Positions 1-9,461 of a stretch of DNA of 64,000 nt are shown here, one piece after another. This DNA comes from Aliidiomarina celeris (GTDB lineage: Bacteria > Pseudomonadota > Gammaproteobacteria > Enterobacterales > Alteromonadaceae). The stretch lies in assembly GCF_003316875.1 (NCBI RefSeq), contig NZ_QMIL01000004.1:181664-245663 (forward strand), written 5' to 3'. The translations under genes were made by a program, and so were the position numbers. The notes below the pieces were generated by a model. It did no database searches. It saw only the letters and a list, made by a program, of their open reading frames with translations, and was not told where the DNA came from. How positions within the stretch are numbered: the first letter of the stretch is position 1; each line of letters starts with the position of its first letter.

Positions 1-1127
1 GTGACGCGGTGATAGAAGTGCTGGCCAAACGCTTAAAAGCCACCCTGCGCGAGGGCGACACCTTGGCACGAGTGAGCGGTGACGAATTTATGTTCGTGTT
101 CGAAGAGCGTGAAGGGGCGTCTGTCGCAAACGATATCTTTACCCGTATTCGCCACCAAATTACCGCGCCCATTCGTGTTGAGCATAAAGACGTAGAAGTA
201 ACCACCAGCATTGGCGCTACGCGTTATTCCATAGACCCAAACGACGCCGACACGCTCATACGCCATGCCACCCAAGCGCTGCACCAAGCGAAGGTAAGCG
301 GCCGCGATCGGTTGGTGTGGTTTGACCCGCAACAAGACCGCTCGCAAAGCGCCTTAGTGCAGCTAATTGCCCGTTTAGAGCATGCCATTGTAGAGCGCGA
401 GTTAGAGCTTTATTATCAGCCTAAGGTAAATATGAGCACCTTCGAGGTGGTGGGAGTAGAGGCACTGTTGCGCTGGCGAGATCCGGAGCGCGGTATGGTG
501 CCTCCGGGTGAGTTTTTACCCACCATTGAACAGCACCCGTTTTCAATTGTAGTGGGCGACTGGGTGATTGAAGAAGCGATAGCGCAGGCGGAGCGTTGGC
601 AGGCGCAGGGCATTACCTTACCGGTGAGCGTAAACATTAGCGCCATACAGTTGTTAGAGCCGAGCTTTATCGAGGCATTAGAAGAACATTTGGGGCGCCA
701 CCCTAACTTTAATCCGGCGCACTTTGAAATTGAGGTGCTGGAGAGCGCTGCCATTGGCGACATCCACCGTGCTGCAAAAGTATTGGCAGACTGCCGCAAG
801 CTCGGCGTGAGTGTTGCCTTAGACGACTTCGGAACCGGTTTTGCTGCGCTGGACTATTTAAAACGCCTGCCGGCGCAAAGCTTAAAAATAGACCAAAGTT
901 TTGTGCGCGATATGCTGACCGACGTAAGCGACCTTACCATCGTAAAAGGCATTATTGGCTTGGCTAAAGCGTTCGACTTTAATTTGGTGGCCGAAGGCGT
1001 GGAAACATCGGAGCAAGGTAAAAAGCTGGTGGAGCTCGGCTGTGACATTGGCCAAGGTTACGGTATTGCGCGGCCCATGCCCGCTAAAGATGTTCCGCAA
1101 TGGTTCCAAAGCTGGCGCGGCTGGTAG
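1..1127 (+). CDS. GGDEF-EAL c-di-GMP protein, 5' end cut by the window
   Basis: The reading frame is open from the first bases (codon phase at base 3), so the true start lies upstream. What remains is the second half of a GGDEF domain, with SGDEF in place of GGDEF, followed by a complete EAL domain. The EAL part shows EALLRW, DDFGTG, KIDQSFV and VAEGVET, and ends in GYGIARPMP, so the phosphodiesterase residues look intact. GGDEF-EAL proteins make or degrade cyclic di-GMP. Here the EAL half is the better candidate for activity; SGDEF cyclases can be active, but this cannot be judged without the missing N-terminus. Sensor domains, if any, are outside the window. Confidence 0.93.
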   Translation, partial: DAVIEVLAKRLKATLREGDTLARVSGDEFMFVFEEREGASVANDIFTRIRHQITAPIRVEHKDVEVTTSIGATRYSIDPNDADTLIRHATQALHQAKVSGRDRLVWFDPQQDRSQSALVQLIARLEHAIVERELELYYQPKVNMSTFEVVGVEALLRWRDPERGMVPPGEFLPTIEQHPFSIVVGDWVIEEAIAQAERWQAQGITLPVSVNISAIQLLEPSFIEALEEHLGRHPNFNPAHFEIEVLESAAIGDIHRAAKVLADCRKLGVSVALDDFGTGFAALDYLKRLPAQSLKIDQSFVRDMLTDVSDLTIVKGIIGLAKAFDFNLVAEGVETSEQGKKLVELGCDIGQGYGIARPMPAKDVPQWFQSWRGW

Positions 1128-1149
1128 TTTACTCGTACGAGGGCCGCAA

Positions 1150-1178
1150 TTGAATTGCAGGCGGGTTGGGGTTATAGT
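1150..1178 (+). promoter_or_regulatory. putative sigma-70 promoter with overlapping inverted repeat
   Basis: A TTGAAT box (1150-1155) and a TATAGT box (1173-1178) are separated by 17 bp, upstream of the Cys-rich exported protein and the efflux genes. A perfect 6-1-6 inverted repeat, GCAATT-G-AATTGC (1146-1158), covers the -35 box and could be an operator. It does not resemble the CueR operator as I know it. Assignment is by eye only. Confidence 0.35.
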
Positions 1179-1203
1179 GAAGCCAATTTCGCACGAGGTT
1201 GCC

Positions 1204-1605
1204 ATGCGCACATTACTCTATATTTTAATGTTCAGCTCGCTGTTGCTATTGCCGTTCTCTGGCATGGCAGGTGCTGTGCATGCGCCAAGTGCCGCTGTGA
1301 GTGAACAGCCGCCAGAACCTCATTGTGAACTTATGGCCAAAGCACAAGCCGCACAGCATAATGAGTCGCCGGTGGTAAAAGCGGATACGCTTAGTAACGC
1401 TCACTCCTGCTGCGACGCAAACAGCTGCGGCATGAGCTGCCCAGCCGACTGCGGCAGTTGTGTACTGTCCGGGCATGGCTTTAGCGTGTTTTTAGCGCAC
1501 GACATGCGTTTGCCTTCTCACCTTGCCGAGCCGCCGTTGGTTTTCTTGGTTATGCAATATCGTTCCTACACAGCTCCACCACCCGCACCTCCTGTAATCG
1601 CCTAA
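1204..1605 (+). CDS. small exported Cys/His-rich protein, candidate metal-binding protein of the Cus block
   Basis: 133 residues. I chose the ATG at 1204 because it opens a clear signal peptide (MRTLLYILMFSSLLLLPFSG) and lies just after the preceding gene; the longer frame to 955 runs antisense-like through the EAL gene. The middle is rich in cysteine and histidine (HSCCDANSCGMSC, then CGSCVLSGHG), followed by a hydrophobic stretch and a proline-rich tail. No named family was recognised. Its place directly ahead of a CusB/CusA pair suggests a periplasmic metal-binding or sensing role, which is inference from context. Confidence 0.7.
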   Translation: MRTLLYILMFSSLLLLPFSGMAGAVHAPSAAVSEQPPEPHCELMAKAQAAQHNESPVVKADTLSNAHSCCDANSCGMSCPADCGSCVLSGHGFSVFLAHDMRLPSHLAEPPLVFLVMQYRSYTAPPPAPPVIA

Positions 1606-1669
1606 CACAACGAATTTTCAATGCGCCCGTTTGGGGCTGCTTTTTCGTTTTGTTTAGGAGTTTTTCATC

Positions 1670-3403
1670 ATGTTCCAATTTTTGCTGCTGGCGCTGTGCC
1701 TGCCCGTGTTATTTGTCAGCGTGGCTGTGGCCCAACCGCTGCAAGTAACGCAACACCAGCATTCTAGCCTTCCGCACAGCCATTCTGTACAAGAGGCTGA
1801 AAGCCAACGCTATACGTGCTCCATGCACCCTAGTTTTGTAACCACAGACCCGAATGAGCGCTGCCCCATTTGTGGCATGGAGTTGGTGCCGGTAAGTAGT
1901 AATCGGAGCAGCGGACCAAGTAGCAGTAACCCGCAAATATCTTTTAGTGGGCGAAGCTTAGCGCTACTGCAAGTGCAAACCGAGCCGGTTCGGCAAGGAG
2001 CTGTACAGCATGAGCTTGAGGTTATCGGTGAGCTCGACTTCGACGAGCGTTATCTTACCAGCATTAGTGCCTATACCAGTGGTCGTATCGACCGATTGTG
2101 GGTGAATTATACCGGCGCCCATGTGGAGCAGCAGGCGCCTCTGGTAGAAATATACAGCCCAGAGTTGCTAACCGCGCAGTTCGACTTGCTGCAAGCTCAT
2201 CGGCAAGTAAACCCTTCCGATGATCCTATTCGGGGAGCACCAGTTTGGCGCGAAAGCCAGCAAGTTACCTTGCGCGCGGCACGGCAGCGGCTGCGTTTGT
2301 TGGGCTTAAGCAACGCGCAAATTGATCAGGTCATCACACGCGGCGAAGCAACGGACCGCATGGTGGTACAGGCGCCAGGCTCAGGCCAAGTGGTGGCGCG
2401 GCATGTGCGGCAAGGCGACTATGTAACGACCGGCGAAGTGCTGCTCGAGCTCGTTGACCCAAGCAAAATGTGGGCGGTGTTGCAGGTTTTTGAGCGCGAC
2501 TTAACTTATTTTAACGTGGGTGATGCTGTTACCGTGCAGCCGCACATTCGTGGCACGCAACTGCGTGAAACGCAACAGGGCGAAGTGGTGTCTATAGCGC
2601 CGCGTATTGACCCGCAAACACGCACACGGAATGTGCACGTAGCTCTTGAGAATACCAGCGGGGCGCTTTCTGCGGGTGGCTTTATTCGTGCAACACTCAG
2701 CACAGAGCAGGTAAATGTACTCACTATTCCCGCCTCTGCGCCCCTGCTCACCGGTACACGTGCCGTAGTGTATGTGCAGAACCATGCTAACGAAGAGCAA
2801 TCTACCTTTAGTGCACGAACAGTAACGCTCGGGCGCAAGTTTGGCGACCGTTACGAGGTGTTGTCGGGGCTGAATGCAGGCGACCTCGTTGTAACTCGAG
2901 GTGCATTTAGAATTGACGCCGAGCTGCAATTGCAAGGGCACACCAGCATGATGAACCCCGCGCCGCAGCAGCAAGCGGAGCAGGTCAATATCACCTCTTT
3001 GGTTGCACCCTATCTTGGCATGTGGGAAGCCTTGCAAAGCGACAACTTAGCGGCGTGGCAGCAAGCGGCTGCCGACTTTTATAACGGCGTAGCAGCAGTT
3101 GAATGGCCGCCCTCATTAGCAACTGAACAGGCGCAGCTCGAAATCGGAGCGGGGCATGCCCACCATGTGGCCGATATAAGCACGGCGCGGCAACATTTTT
3201 ATGAACATTCGCAAGCCATGATAAGCCTTGCGCGGGCGGGGTATCACCAAGGCACTTTGTATTTAATGTACTGCCCCATGGCGCGCCAAGGTGAAGGTGC
3301 GTATTGGTTACAGGCCAACGATCAGCTGCGTAATCCTTATTACGGTGCCATGATGTTGCGTTGCGGAGACCTGATCGAGCCACTGGAAGGAGCGCAGCAA
3401 TGA
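1670..3403 (+). CDS. cusB: CusB-like periplasmic adaptor of a copper/silver RND efflux pump
   Basis: 577 residues, with a signal peptide ending about residue 21, a His-rich stretch, then a heavy-metal-binding domain (YTCSMHP and CPICGMEL, residues about 48-73) as found at the N-terminus of many CusB homologues. The membrane-fusion-protein core follows: barrel-sandwich hybrid with RIDRLWVNYTGAHV, hairpin, and beta-barrel. Residues about 445-575 match the DUF3347-type C-terminal extension (YLGMWEAL, YLMYCPMA). The adaptor links the inner-membrane pump to an outer-membrane channel and hands metal to the pump. RBS TAGGAG precedes the ATG. The stop overlaps the cusA start by 4 bp, indicating coupled translation. 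Confidence 0.92.
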   Translation: MFQFLLLALCLPVLFVSVAVAQPLQVTQHQHSSLPHSHSVQEAESQRYTCSMHPSFVTTDPNERCPICGMELVPVSSNRSSGPSSSNPQISFSGRSLALLQVQTEPVRQGAVQHELEVIGELDFDERYLTSISAYTSGRIDRLWVNYTGAHVEQQAPLVEIYSPELLTAQFDLLQAHRQVNPSDDPIRGAPVWRESQQVTLRAARQRLRLLGLSNAQIDQVITRGEATDRMVVQAPGSGQVVARHVRQGDYVTTGEVLLELVDPSKMWAVLQVFERDLTYFNVGDAVTVQPHIRGTQLRETQQGEVVSIAPRIDPQTRTRNVHVALENTSGALSAGGFIRATLSTEQVNVLTIPASAPLLTGTRAVVYVQNHANEEQSTFSARTVTLGRKFGDRYEVLSGLNAGDLVVTRGAFRIDAELQLQGHTSMMNPAPQQQAEQVNITSLVAPYLGMWEALQSDNLAAWQQAAADFYNGVAAVEWPPSLATEQAQLEIGAGHAHHVADISTARQHFYEHSQAMISLARAGYHQGTLYLMYCPMARQGEGAYWLQANDQLRNPYYGAMMLRCGDLIEPLEGAQQ

Positions 3404-6400
3404 TTGCCGCATTATTGCGCCACAAATTGGTGGTTTTGTTGCTTACTGTGGTGATGATTTTTGCCGGCATTGCGGTTGCGCCGTTCCAATGGCACACCGA
3501 CTTGCCGCGCAGTCCTGTGGCGGTAGACGCGCTTCCGAATACCGGCGAAAACCAACAAATTGTGTACGCCGAATGGCCGGGGCGCTCGCCGCAAGACGTC
3601 GACGACCAAGTAAGCTACCCGCTTTCCGTGCAGCTCATGGGCGTACCCGGTGTAAAAGACGTACGCACGCTGTCGATGTTCGGGTTTTCCAGCGTGTCGG
3701 TTATTTTTCACGAAAATGTCGACTTTTACTGGGCCCGCAGCCGCATTTTAGAAAAGCTTGCGAGTATGCCGGCTACCGCCTTACCCACTGGTGTGCAACC
3801 CGCCTTAGGGCCCGACGCCACAGGCCTAGGGCAAGTGTACCAATACACGCTTGAAGGGCGCGACCCACAGGGCAAACCTATTGGCGGCTGGGACTTAGAC
3901 GAACTGCGGTCGGTGCAAGACTGGTACGTACGGTACGCCTTATTAGGTGCCGAGGGTATTAGTGAGGTGGCCTCAGTCGGCGGCTATGTGCGCGAATACC
4001 AGATAGACGTAAACCCCGACGCACTCCGGTACTACAAGGTGTCACTAGAGCAAGTAATGCAGGCGGTAGCGGAGTCGAATCTCGACGTGGGAGCCCGCAC
4101 TACGGAAATTAACCAGGTGGAATACCAGGTGCGAGGGGTGGGTTTTGTGCGCTCCTTGCGCGACATTGAACAAGCTGTTGTAAAGCTTGCGCCAGACAAC
4201 ACGCCCATTTTAGTTGAGCAGCTGGCTAGCGTGAGCTTTGGTGCTGCAGAGCGGCGCGGTGCGTTAGACGTAGCAGGTGCCGAGGCGGTGGGCGGTATTG
4301 TTACTGTGCGAGAAGGCTATAACCCGCTTGCCGCAATTGAAAACACCAAAACCAAAATTGCCGAAATGAGCGCCGGTTTACCGGCCCGCGCGGTGGTGGA
4401 CTGGAGCCGAACTAACAGGGCGGCCATGGAAGATTTTCGCCGAGCGCAAGGGTTGCCTGCGCTCCATAGTGAAACCTTAAACTTTAACAACGAAAGCCAG
4501 CAAGCTTGGGTGAATTGGCTGCGCACGCACCCGCAAGAGCGTTGGCCGGAATGGTTAAATCTGAGCCAAATTCAGCTGGTACCGTTTTACGACCGCAGCG
4601 AACTTATCAACGAAACCTTGTCGACCCTTAACAGTGCACTCATGCAGCAAATTTTAGTAACCGCCGCAGTGGTGCTGATTATGCTCCTGCATTTCCGTGC
4701 GGCCCTAACCCTTGCCTTGATGTTGCCGTTAGCCGTACTTATGGCGTTTATTGGCATGCGGGTACTCGGCGTAGAGGCAAATATTGTGGCCTTAGCGGGT
4801 ATTGCTATCGCCATTGGCACCATTGTAGATATGGGCGTAATTGTAACCGACAATGTACTGCGCGTTCGCAAACAGCAGCCCGAGCTTGGGGTAACTGAGG
4901 CAGTGGTGGAAGGGGCCAAACAAGTGGGACCGGCGGTACTCACCGCCATTGCTACCACCATTATTAGCTTTTTGCCGGTGTTCACCTTAACCGGCGCAGA
5001 GGGCAAGTTATTCGCTCCGCTTGCCTACACCAAAACTCTGGTGTTGGTGGCGGCTGCACTACTCGCTTTAGTGGTGGTACCGGTGGTGTTGCGTGTTCTG
5101 CTGAGCCGTAAAACCGCAGCCATTGAGCGCTGGCTAGAACAGCACAAAAAGCTTTATCGCGCGGTATACGGCCTGTTAGTGCTGGTGGTTATTCTTACGC
5201 TCGGGCAGGTGTGGCAGCCTTTAGGGCCACAAGCCGGCGGGCTGCGTAACAGCCTGTTTGTTGGTTTGCTATTTGCCAGTGTTATTGGTGTGTTTAGCCT
5301 GTTGCTGCACTACTACGAAGCCATATTACGTTGGTGTTTGCGTTTTAAAGCGTTGTTTTTGCTTTTGCCTGCCGGTGTCATTGCACTTGGCCTCGTCATT
5401 GTGCCGGGCTTGGGGCGCGAGTTTATGCCCGCACTGAACGAAGGCGCGTTTTTGTATATGCCTACCACCATGCCACACGCGTCTATTGGCGAAGCCCTCG
5501 ACGTACTGAGCCAGCAGAATAAATCGATCGCGGCCATTCCAGAAGTGTCGAGTGTGGTGGGGAAAATTGGCCGCGCCGACACCGCGCTCGACCCTGCACC
5601 CGTGTCTATGGTGGAAACCATTATTCACTACCACCCCGAATTTGTAACCAACGAACAAGGTGAGCAGGTGCGCCAGTGGCGCGAACACATAAATAGCGCC
5701 GACGACATTTGGCAGGAAATTGTTGCCGCCGCACAGGTACCGGGCGTTACGTCCGCACCCCGTTTGCAGCCTATTGAGGCACGCCAGGTCATGTTGCAAA
5801 CCGGTATGCGTGCGAGTATGGGCATAAAGGTACAGGCGCCAACTCTGGAAACATTGTCAGCGGCGGCGCAGGCGCTTGAAGGGGCACTTCGCAACGCACC
5901 TCTGGTGAATGCGCAGTCGGTAAATGCCGAGCGCGTGGTGGGCAGTCCGTACCTAGAAATACACCTAAAGCGTGAGCAATTAGCCCGTTATGGCTTAAGC
6001 GTTGCTGCTGTAAATGAAACGATAGCGGCAGCATTAGGTGGGGTGGAAGTGTCGCGCAGCGTGGAGGGGCGCGAGCGTTACAGCATACGCGTGCGTTATG
6101 CGCGTGAACTACGCAACAACCCCGAAACCATGGCGCGTATTTTAGTGACCAGTGCGAATGGCGTACATATACCTCTGGATGAAGTAGCCGACATTGAATT
6201 CGCTCGTGGGCCGCAAATGATACGCTCGGAAAATACCTTTTTAACGGCTTACGTAACCTTTGGCGGCCAAACAGGAAACGCCGAAGTGAACGTAGTGGAA
6301 GCTGCGCGTGCGTACGTGCAGCAACTGCAGCAAAGTGGCGAGTTACAGCTGCCGAGTGGGGTGAGCTATAGCTTTGCCGGTAGCTACCAACAACAGCAAC

Positions 6401-7005
6401 GCGCTATGGCAACCTTACAGGTGGTTATTCCGCTCGCGCTTACGCTTATTTTTATTTTGCTGTATTTACAATTTAAGCAGGTAAGTACCGCGTTTATGGT
6501 ATTCAGTAGTATTGCCGTAGCGTGGGCCGGCGGTTTTATTATGCTGTTTTTATACGGCCAAGACTGGTTTAAGAACTTTTCCATTCCTTGGCTTACGCAA
6601 GGGGTTACGCTGCGTGAAATTTTCCAATTCCAAACTACGCATTTAAGCGTGGCGGTTTGGGTAGGGTTCTTGGCCTTATTTGGTATTGCAGTAGACGACA
6701 GCGTAGTGATGGCTACTTACTTAAAGCAACGCTTTAGCGAGCGTAAAGCTCAGTCGGTGGCGGAAGTTCGTGAGCGGGTGGTAGCGGCTGGTTTGCAGCG
6801 TATTCGGCCATGCCTTATTACAAGCGCCACTACCATTCTAGCGCTATTCCCGGTACTCACTGCCAGCGGCCGCGGCGCCGACCTGATGATCCCCATGGCC
6901 ATACCCACACTCGGCGGTCTCACTTTCGTGGTGATGAGCATATTTGTACTCCCGGTACTTTACAGCTGGCGCGAAGAAAAGAGGCTTAACTGTCGAGACT
7001 CATAG
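3400..7005 (+). CDS. cusA: CusA-like heavy-metal RND efflux permease
   Basis: 1201 residues from the ATG that overlaps the cusB stop (ATGA, RBS GGAAGGAG). The longer frame to 3361 lies inside cusB. It has the HME-RND signature VPFYDRSELI, a TM4 aspartate (GTIVDMGVIV), methionine-rich periplasmic segments (LYMPTTMP, QTGMRASMG) and 12-TM organisation. It exports Cu(I)/Ag(I) by proton antiport. It is about 150 residues longer than E. coli CusA. The extra sequence is mainly a Trp-rich periplasmic insert of about 55 residues before VPFYDRS, and a segment between the late TM helices (YGQDWFKNFSIPW). No outer-membrane factor gene follows, so the pump must borrow a TolC/CusC protein from elsewhere. 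Its 3' end overlaps the convergent glycosylase gene by 20 bp. Confidence 0.93.
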   Translation: MIAALLRHKLVVLLLTVVMIFAGIAVAPFQWHTDLPRSPVAVDALPNTGENQQIVYAEWPGRSPQDVDDQVSYPLSVQLMGVPGVKDVRTLSMFGFSSVSVIFHENVDFYWARSRILEKLASMPATALPTGVQPALGPDATGLGQVYQYTLEGRDPQGKPIGGWDLDELRSVQDWYVRYALLGAEGISEVASVGGYVREYQIDVNPDALRYYKVSLEQVMQAVAESNLDVGARTTEINQVEYQVRGVGFVRSLRDIEQAVVKLAPDNTPILVEQLASVSFGAAERRGALDVAGAEAVGGIVTVREGYNPLAAIENTKTKIAEMSAGLPARAVVDWSRTNRAAMEDFRRAQGLPALHSETLNFNNESQQAWVNWLRTHPQERWPEWLNLSQIQLVPFYDRSELINETLSTLNSALMQQILVTAAVVLIMLLHFRAALTLALMLPLAVLMAFIGMRVLGVEANIVALAGIAIAIGTIVDMGVIVTDNVLRVRKQQPELGVTEAVVEGAKQVGPAVLTAIATTIISFLPVFTLTGAEGKLFAPLAYTKTLVLVAAALLALVVVPVVLRVLLSRKTAAIERWLEQHKKLYRAVYGLLVLVVILTLGQVWQPLGPQAGGLRNSLFVGLLFASVIGVFSLLLHYYEAILRWCLRFKALFLLLPAGVIALGLVIVPGLGREFMPALNEGAFLYMPTTMPHASIGEALDVLSQQNKSIAAIPEVSSVVGKIGRADTALDPAPVSMVETIIHYHPEFVTNEQGEQVRQWREHINSADDIWQEIVAAAQVPGVTSAPRLQPIEARQVMLQTGMRASMGIKVQAPTLETLSAAAQALEGALRNAPLVNAQSVNAERVVGSPYLEIHLKREQLARYGLSVAAVNETIAAALGGVEVSRSVEGRERYSIRVRYARELRNNPETMARILVTSANGVHIPLDEVADIEFARGPQMIRSENTFLTAYVTFGGQTGNAEVNVVEAARAYVQQLQQSGELQLPSGVSYSFAGSYQQQQRAMATLQVVIPLALTLIFILLYLQFKQVSTAFMVFSSIAVAWAGGFIMLFLYGQDWFKNFSIPWLTQGVTLREIFQFQTTHLSVAVWVGFLALFGIAVDDSVVMATYLKQRFSERKAQSVAEVRERVVAAGLQRIRPCLITSATTILALFPVLTASGRGADLMIPMAIPTLGGLTFVVMSIFVLPVLYSWREEKRLNCRDS

Positions 7006-7660
7006 AGAGAATACGCGACAAATGGGCGTAGGGAAGCGCCGTTTGTTGGTGCCAGTCGTTGAATACCTGCTGGGCTTGCTTAAGTTCTTTCTGTGAGCCG
7101 GGCGAGGCGTCCAGTAAATTATGGTTTCGTAGGGCGGTGGTTACGTCGGTAGACAAAATGAAGCCGTCCCAGCCCACCATGCGCAAAAAGTATTGGGCAC
7201 TGGCACCGCCCAGACGTGCGCCATTCTTCTTCAGCCACAGCAACAAACCAACTTGATCATTGTTTGGCCATTGGGCAAGAAAGTTACCAAAGCTACCATG
7301 GGTTTCGGCGGCTTCCACAATCATGTAAGCATTTTGCGGCACGGTCGCTATTTTTTGCATGTGGCGCACAATGCGGGTGTCGCGCCCTAACGCGTCGAGC
7401 CGTTCTGGCGGCACTTGCGCCCAATAAACCGGCACAAATCCACTAAAGGCTTGTTCAAAATCTGGCCATTTGTTTTCAATAATGCGCCACACAAAACCAG
7501 CACGAAATACGCATTTGGTGATTGCCGCTAAGTAGCGATCGTCGCCGAGTTGGCGAAGCTCGTTGTCACTAGCAATTCGAGGCAAACGGGCTTGAACAGC
7601 TTCTTTGCCGCCATGTCGTGCTTGTGCGCGCAGGTAAAAGTAGTCAAATTGAATGGCCAT
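6986..7660 (-). CDS. DNA-3-methyladenine glycosylase I family protein (Tag-like)
   Basis: 224 residues. The block FRAGFVWRIIENKWPDFEQAFSG and the following helical region with VEAAETHGSFGNFLAQWP and a late AQYFLRMVGWDGFILSTDV resemble the helix-hairpin-helix alkyladenine glycosylase fold of Tag, which removes 3-methyladenine in base-excision repair. The classical Tag zinc-binding residues near the N-terminus (CxW) are not obvious, so this is a diverged member. It ends inside the last 20 bp of the convergent pump gene. The PAS-GGDEF gene lies 8 bp upstream on the same strand, so the two may be co-transcribed. Confidence 0.78.
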   Translation of the reverse strand: MAIQFDYFYLRAQARHGGKEAVQARLPRIASDNELRQLGDDRYLAAITKCVFRAGFVWRIIENKWPDFEQAFSGFVPVYWAQVPPERLDALGRDTRIVRHMQKIATVPQNAYMIVEAAETHGSFGNFLAQWPNNDQVGLLLWLKKNGARLGGASAQYFLRMVGWDGFILSTDVTTALRNHNLLDASPGSQKELKQAQQVFNDWHQQTALPYAHLSRILSMSLDS

Positions 7661-7668
7661 TTTTCCTC

Positions 7669-9363
7669 TTAACCGAGCACAATCTGGTTTCTACCGCTGG
7701 TTTTACCTTTGTAGAGCGCATTGTCTGCGCGCTCAATACTTTCGCTGGCGCCGTTGTCTGTTGTCATTATTTGGCTGAGGCCGCCGGTAATTGAAATACG
7801 GAAGGTGTGCTCGCCATTGTAAAATAACTTACTGGCAATTCGCTCGCTCAACTCTTCCAGCCGCTCAGCAGCTTGCTCAACGGCACAATCTACTAACAGC
7901 ACTGTGAACTCTTCACCACCGGTGCGGGCAAACACATCGGTAGAACGAAAAACATCGTTGGCAATTTTCACCACGTCTTTTAGCACCGTGTCGCCGACTG
8001 CGTGACCATAAGTGTCGTTTACTTTCTTAAAATGGTCGAGGTCAAAGGTGGCCACGGCAACCTGCACATCGCGTGTTTTCACTTGGTGAAATATAGCAGT
8101 AAGACGGCTGTCGAAATAGCGTCGGTTGTATGCGCCGGTTAAGCTGTCGGTCAGGCTTAAGCGTTCCAAATCAAGCTCGTATTTCTTTTGCTCGGTAACG
8201 TCGCGAACCGTACCTACTAAATAATTATTGTTGTTTTGTACCTGCATATCCGCAAGTTCATGCACCCAGCGAATTTCACCGTTCGGCTGAATAATTCTGT
8301 GCACCACGTCGTGCATGCCAGTAACCATTGCCTTACGTTCACTCTCGCGCACCAGCTCAATGTCTTCCGGGTGGACCGCGTTCGAAAAGGCCTCTACCGA
8401 AGGTTCGAATTGACCCTTCTCAACGCCGAACATGTCGTAAATCATGTCAGACCAATAGAGCTCACCCGTTTTCATATTGGCGCGCCAGTAGCCCAGTTTC
8501 CCAATACGCTGCGCCCGTTCAAGGTTCTGATGGCTTTCTTTTAATTCAAGCTCAAGGCCCTTGTCGTAAGTGGTATCTACAATTTGACCAAACCAAGACA
8601 CGCTTCCGTCGGCATTTTTCTCAGGAATAGCGTAACCCGTTACCCACTTTTCCTCGCCGTTGACTATGGTGCGGTATTCGCAGTACCACTCCTCTAGCGA
8701 GTCGTAAGACTCGGCGATAGACGCTTCTACTAAGGCGAGGTCGTCAGAGTGAATGGCTTTGTATACAAGGCTAGCGTCTTGTTTCGCTTGCTCTGGGCTT
8801 ACGCCGTAAATAAGTTCTATGCCAGAGCTAGCATAAGGAAAAGTGCCATTACCGTGCTCGTCCATACGGAACTCGTAAATAACGCCAGGAATGGTTTTTG
8901 CAATTTTGTCGAGCCGCTCTAAGCTCAGTCGTTGCTCTTTTTCAACGGTAATATCAAGGTGCGACCCCGCCATCCACTCCGGCTCGCCATTCGCAGTACG
9001 CGACACCACTTTGCCGTGATCGCGCACCCAAACCCAATGGCCGTTCTTGTGGCGCATACGCGCTTCACAGTGGTAGAACTCGGTTTCGCCTTTGAAGTGG
9101 GCTTCAAGCAATGCGCTTGAGTGCTCGAGATCGTCTGGATGTGCAAAGAACATCCAAGTTTCAATGCTAATGGGCTCGAGCTCTTCTAGCGTGTAACCAA
9201 TGATTTCCGCCCAGCGGTTGTTGAAACGCGTTTCGCCCGTTTGCACATTCCAAAGCCAGGTTCCCACGCCCGAGCCGTCGATAATAGCTGCAAGCCAAAA
9301 CGGTTCCTTGGGGAGAGTGTCCATAATTACATCCAATAATACTAATGTTCGGTCGACTACCAT
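7669..9363 (-). CDS. multi-PAS diguanylate cyclase (PAS/PAC x3-GGDEF)
   Basis: 564 residues from the ATG at 9363, chosen because AAGGA sits 6 nt upstream; a TTG nine codons earlier is the alternative. Three PAS/PAC units (GWTWLWNV-like start, SGIELIYGV, YWRANMKTGELYW, each ending in D-I/V-T repeats) lead into a GGDEF domain with GGEEF near residue 485. The RxxD inhibitory site (RSTD) is five residues before it, so the enzyme should make c-di-GMP and be feedback-inhibited. No TM segments are seen, so it is a soluble sensor. It shares its plan and many segments (TDSLTG.NRR, VNDTYGHAVGDT) with the cyclase at 56283-58316, so the two are paralogues. Confidence 0.92.
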   Translation of the reverse strand: MVVDRTLVLLDVIMDTLPKEPFWLAAIIDGSGVGTWLWNVQTGETRFNNRWAEIIGYTLEELEPISIETWMFFAHPDDLEHSSALLEAHFKGETEFYHCEARMRHKNGHWVWVRDHGKVVSRTANGEPEWMAGSHLDITVEKEQRLSLERLDKIAKTIPGVIYEFRMDEHGNGTFPYASSGIELIYGVSPEQAKQDASLVYKAIHSDDLALVEASIAESYDSLEEWYCEYRTIVNGEEKWVTGYAIPEKNADGSVSWFGQIVDTTYDKGLELELKESHQNLERAQRIGKLGYWRANMKTGELYWSDMIYDMFGVEKGQFEPSVEAFSNAVHPEDIELVRESERKAMVTGMHDVVHRIIQPNGEIRWVHELADMQVQNNNNYLVGTVRDVTEQKKYELDLERLSLTDSLTGAYNRRYFDSRLTAIFHQVKTRDVQVAVATFDLDHFKKVNDTYGHAVGDTVLKDVVKIANDVFRSTDVFARTGGEEFTVLLVDCAVEQAAERLEELSERIASKLFYNGEHTFRISITGGLSQIMTTDNGASESIERADNALYKGKTSGRNQIVLG

Positions 9364-9461
9364 TCTATCCTTCGCTTGGTTCAGCTGCAAACACCTAAAG
9401 TTGTATATCTATAATGGTTCGGGGGAGTGCCACAGTAGCGAGAGGTTCAGGTATTAACGAA

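Noticed and set aside
955-1203. N-terminal extension of the Cys-rich protein frame into the EAL gene
   Set aside because: It overlaps the EAL coding sequence out of frame; a signal peptide begins exactly at ATG 1204.
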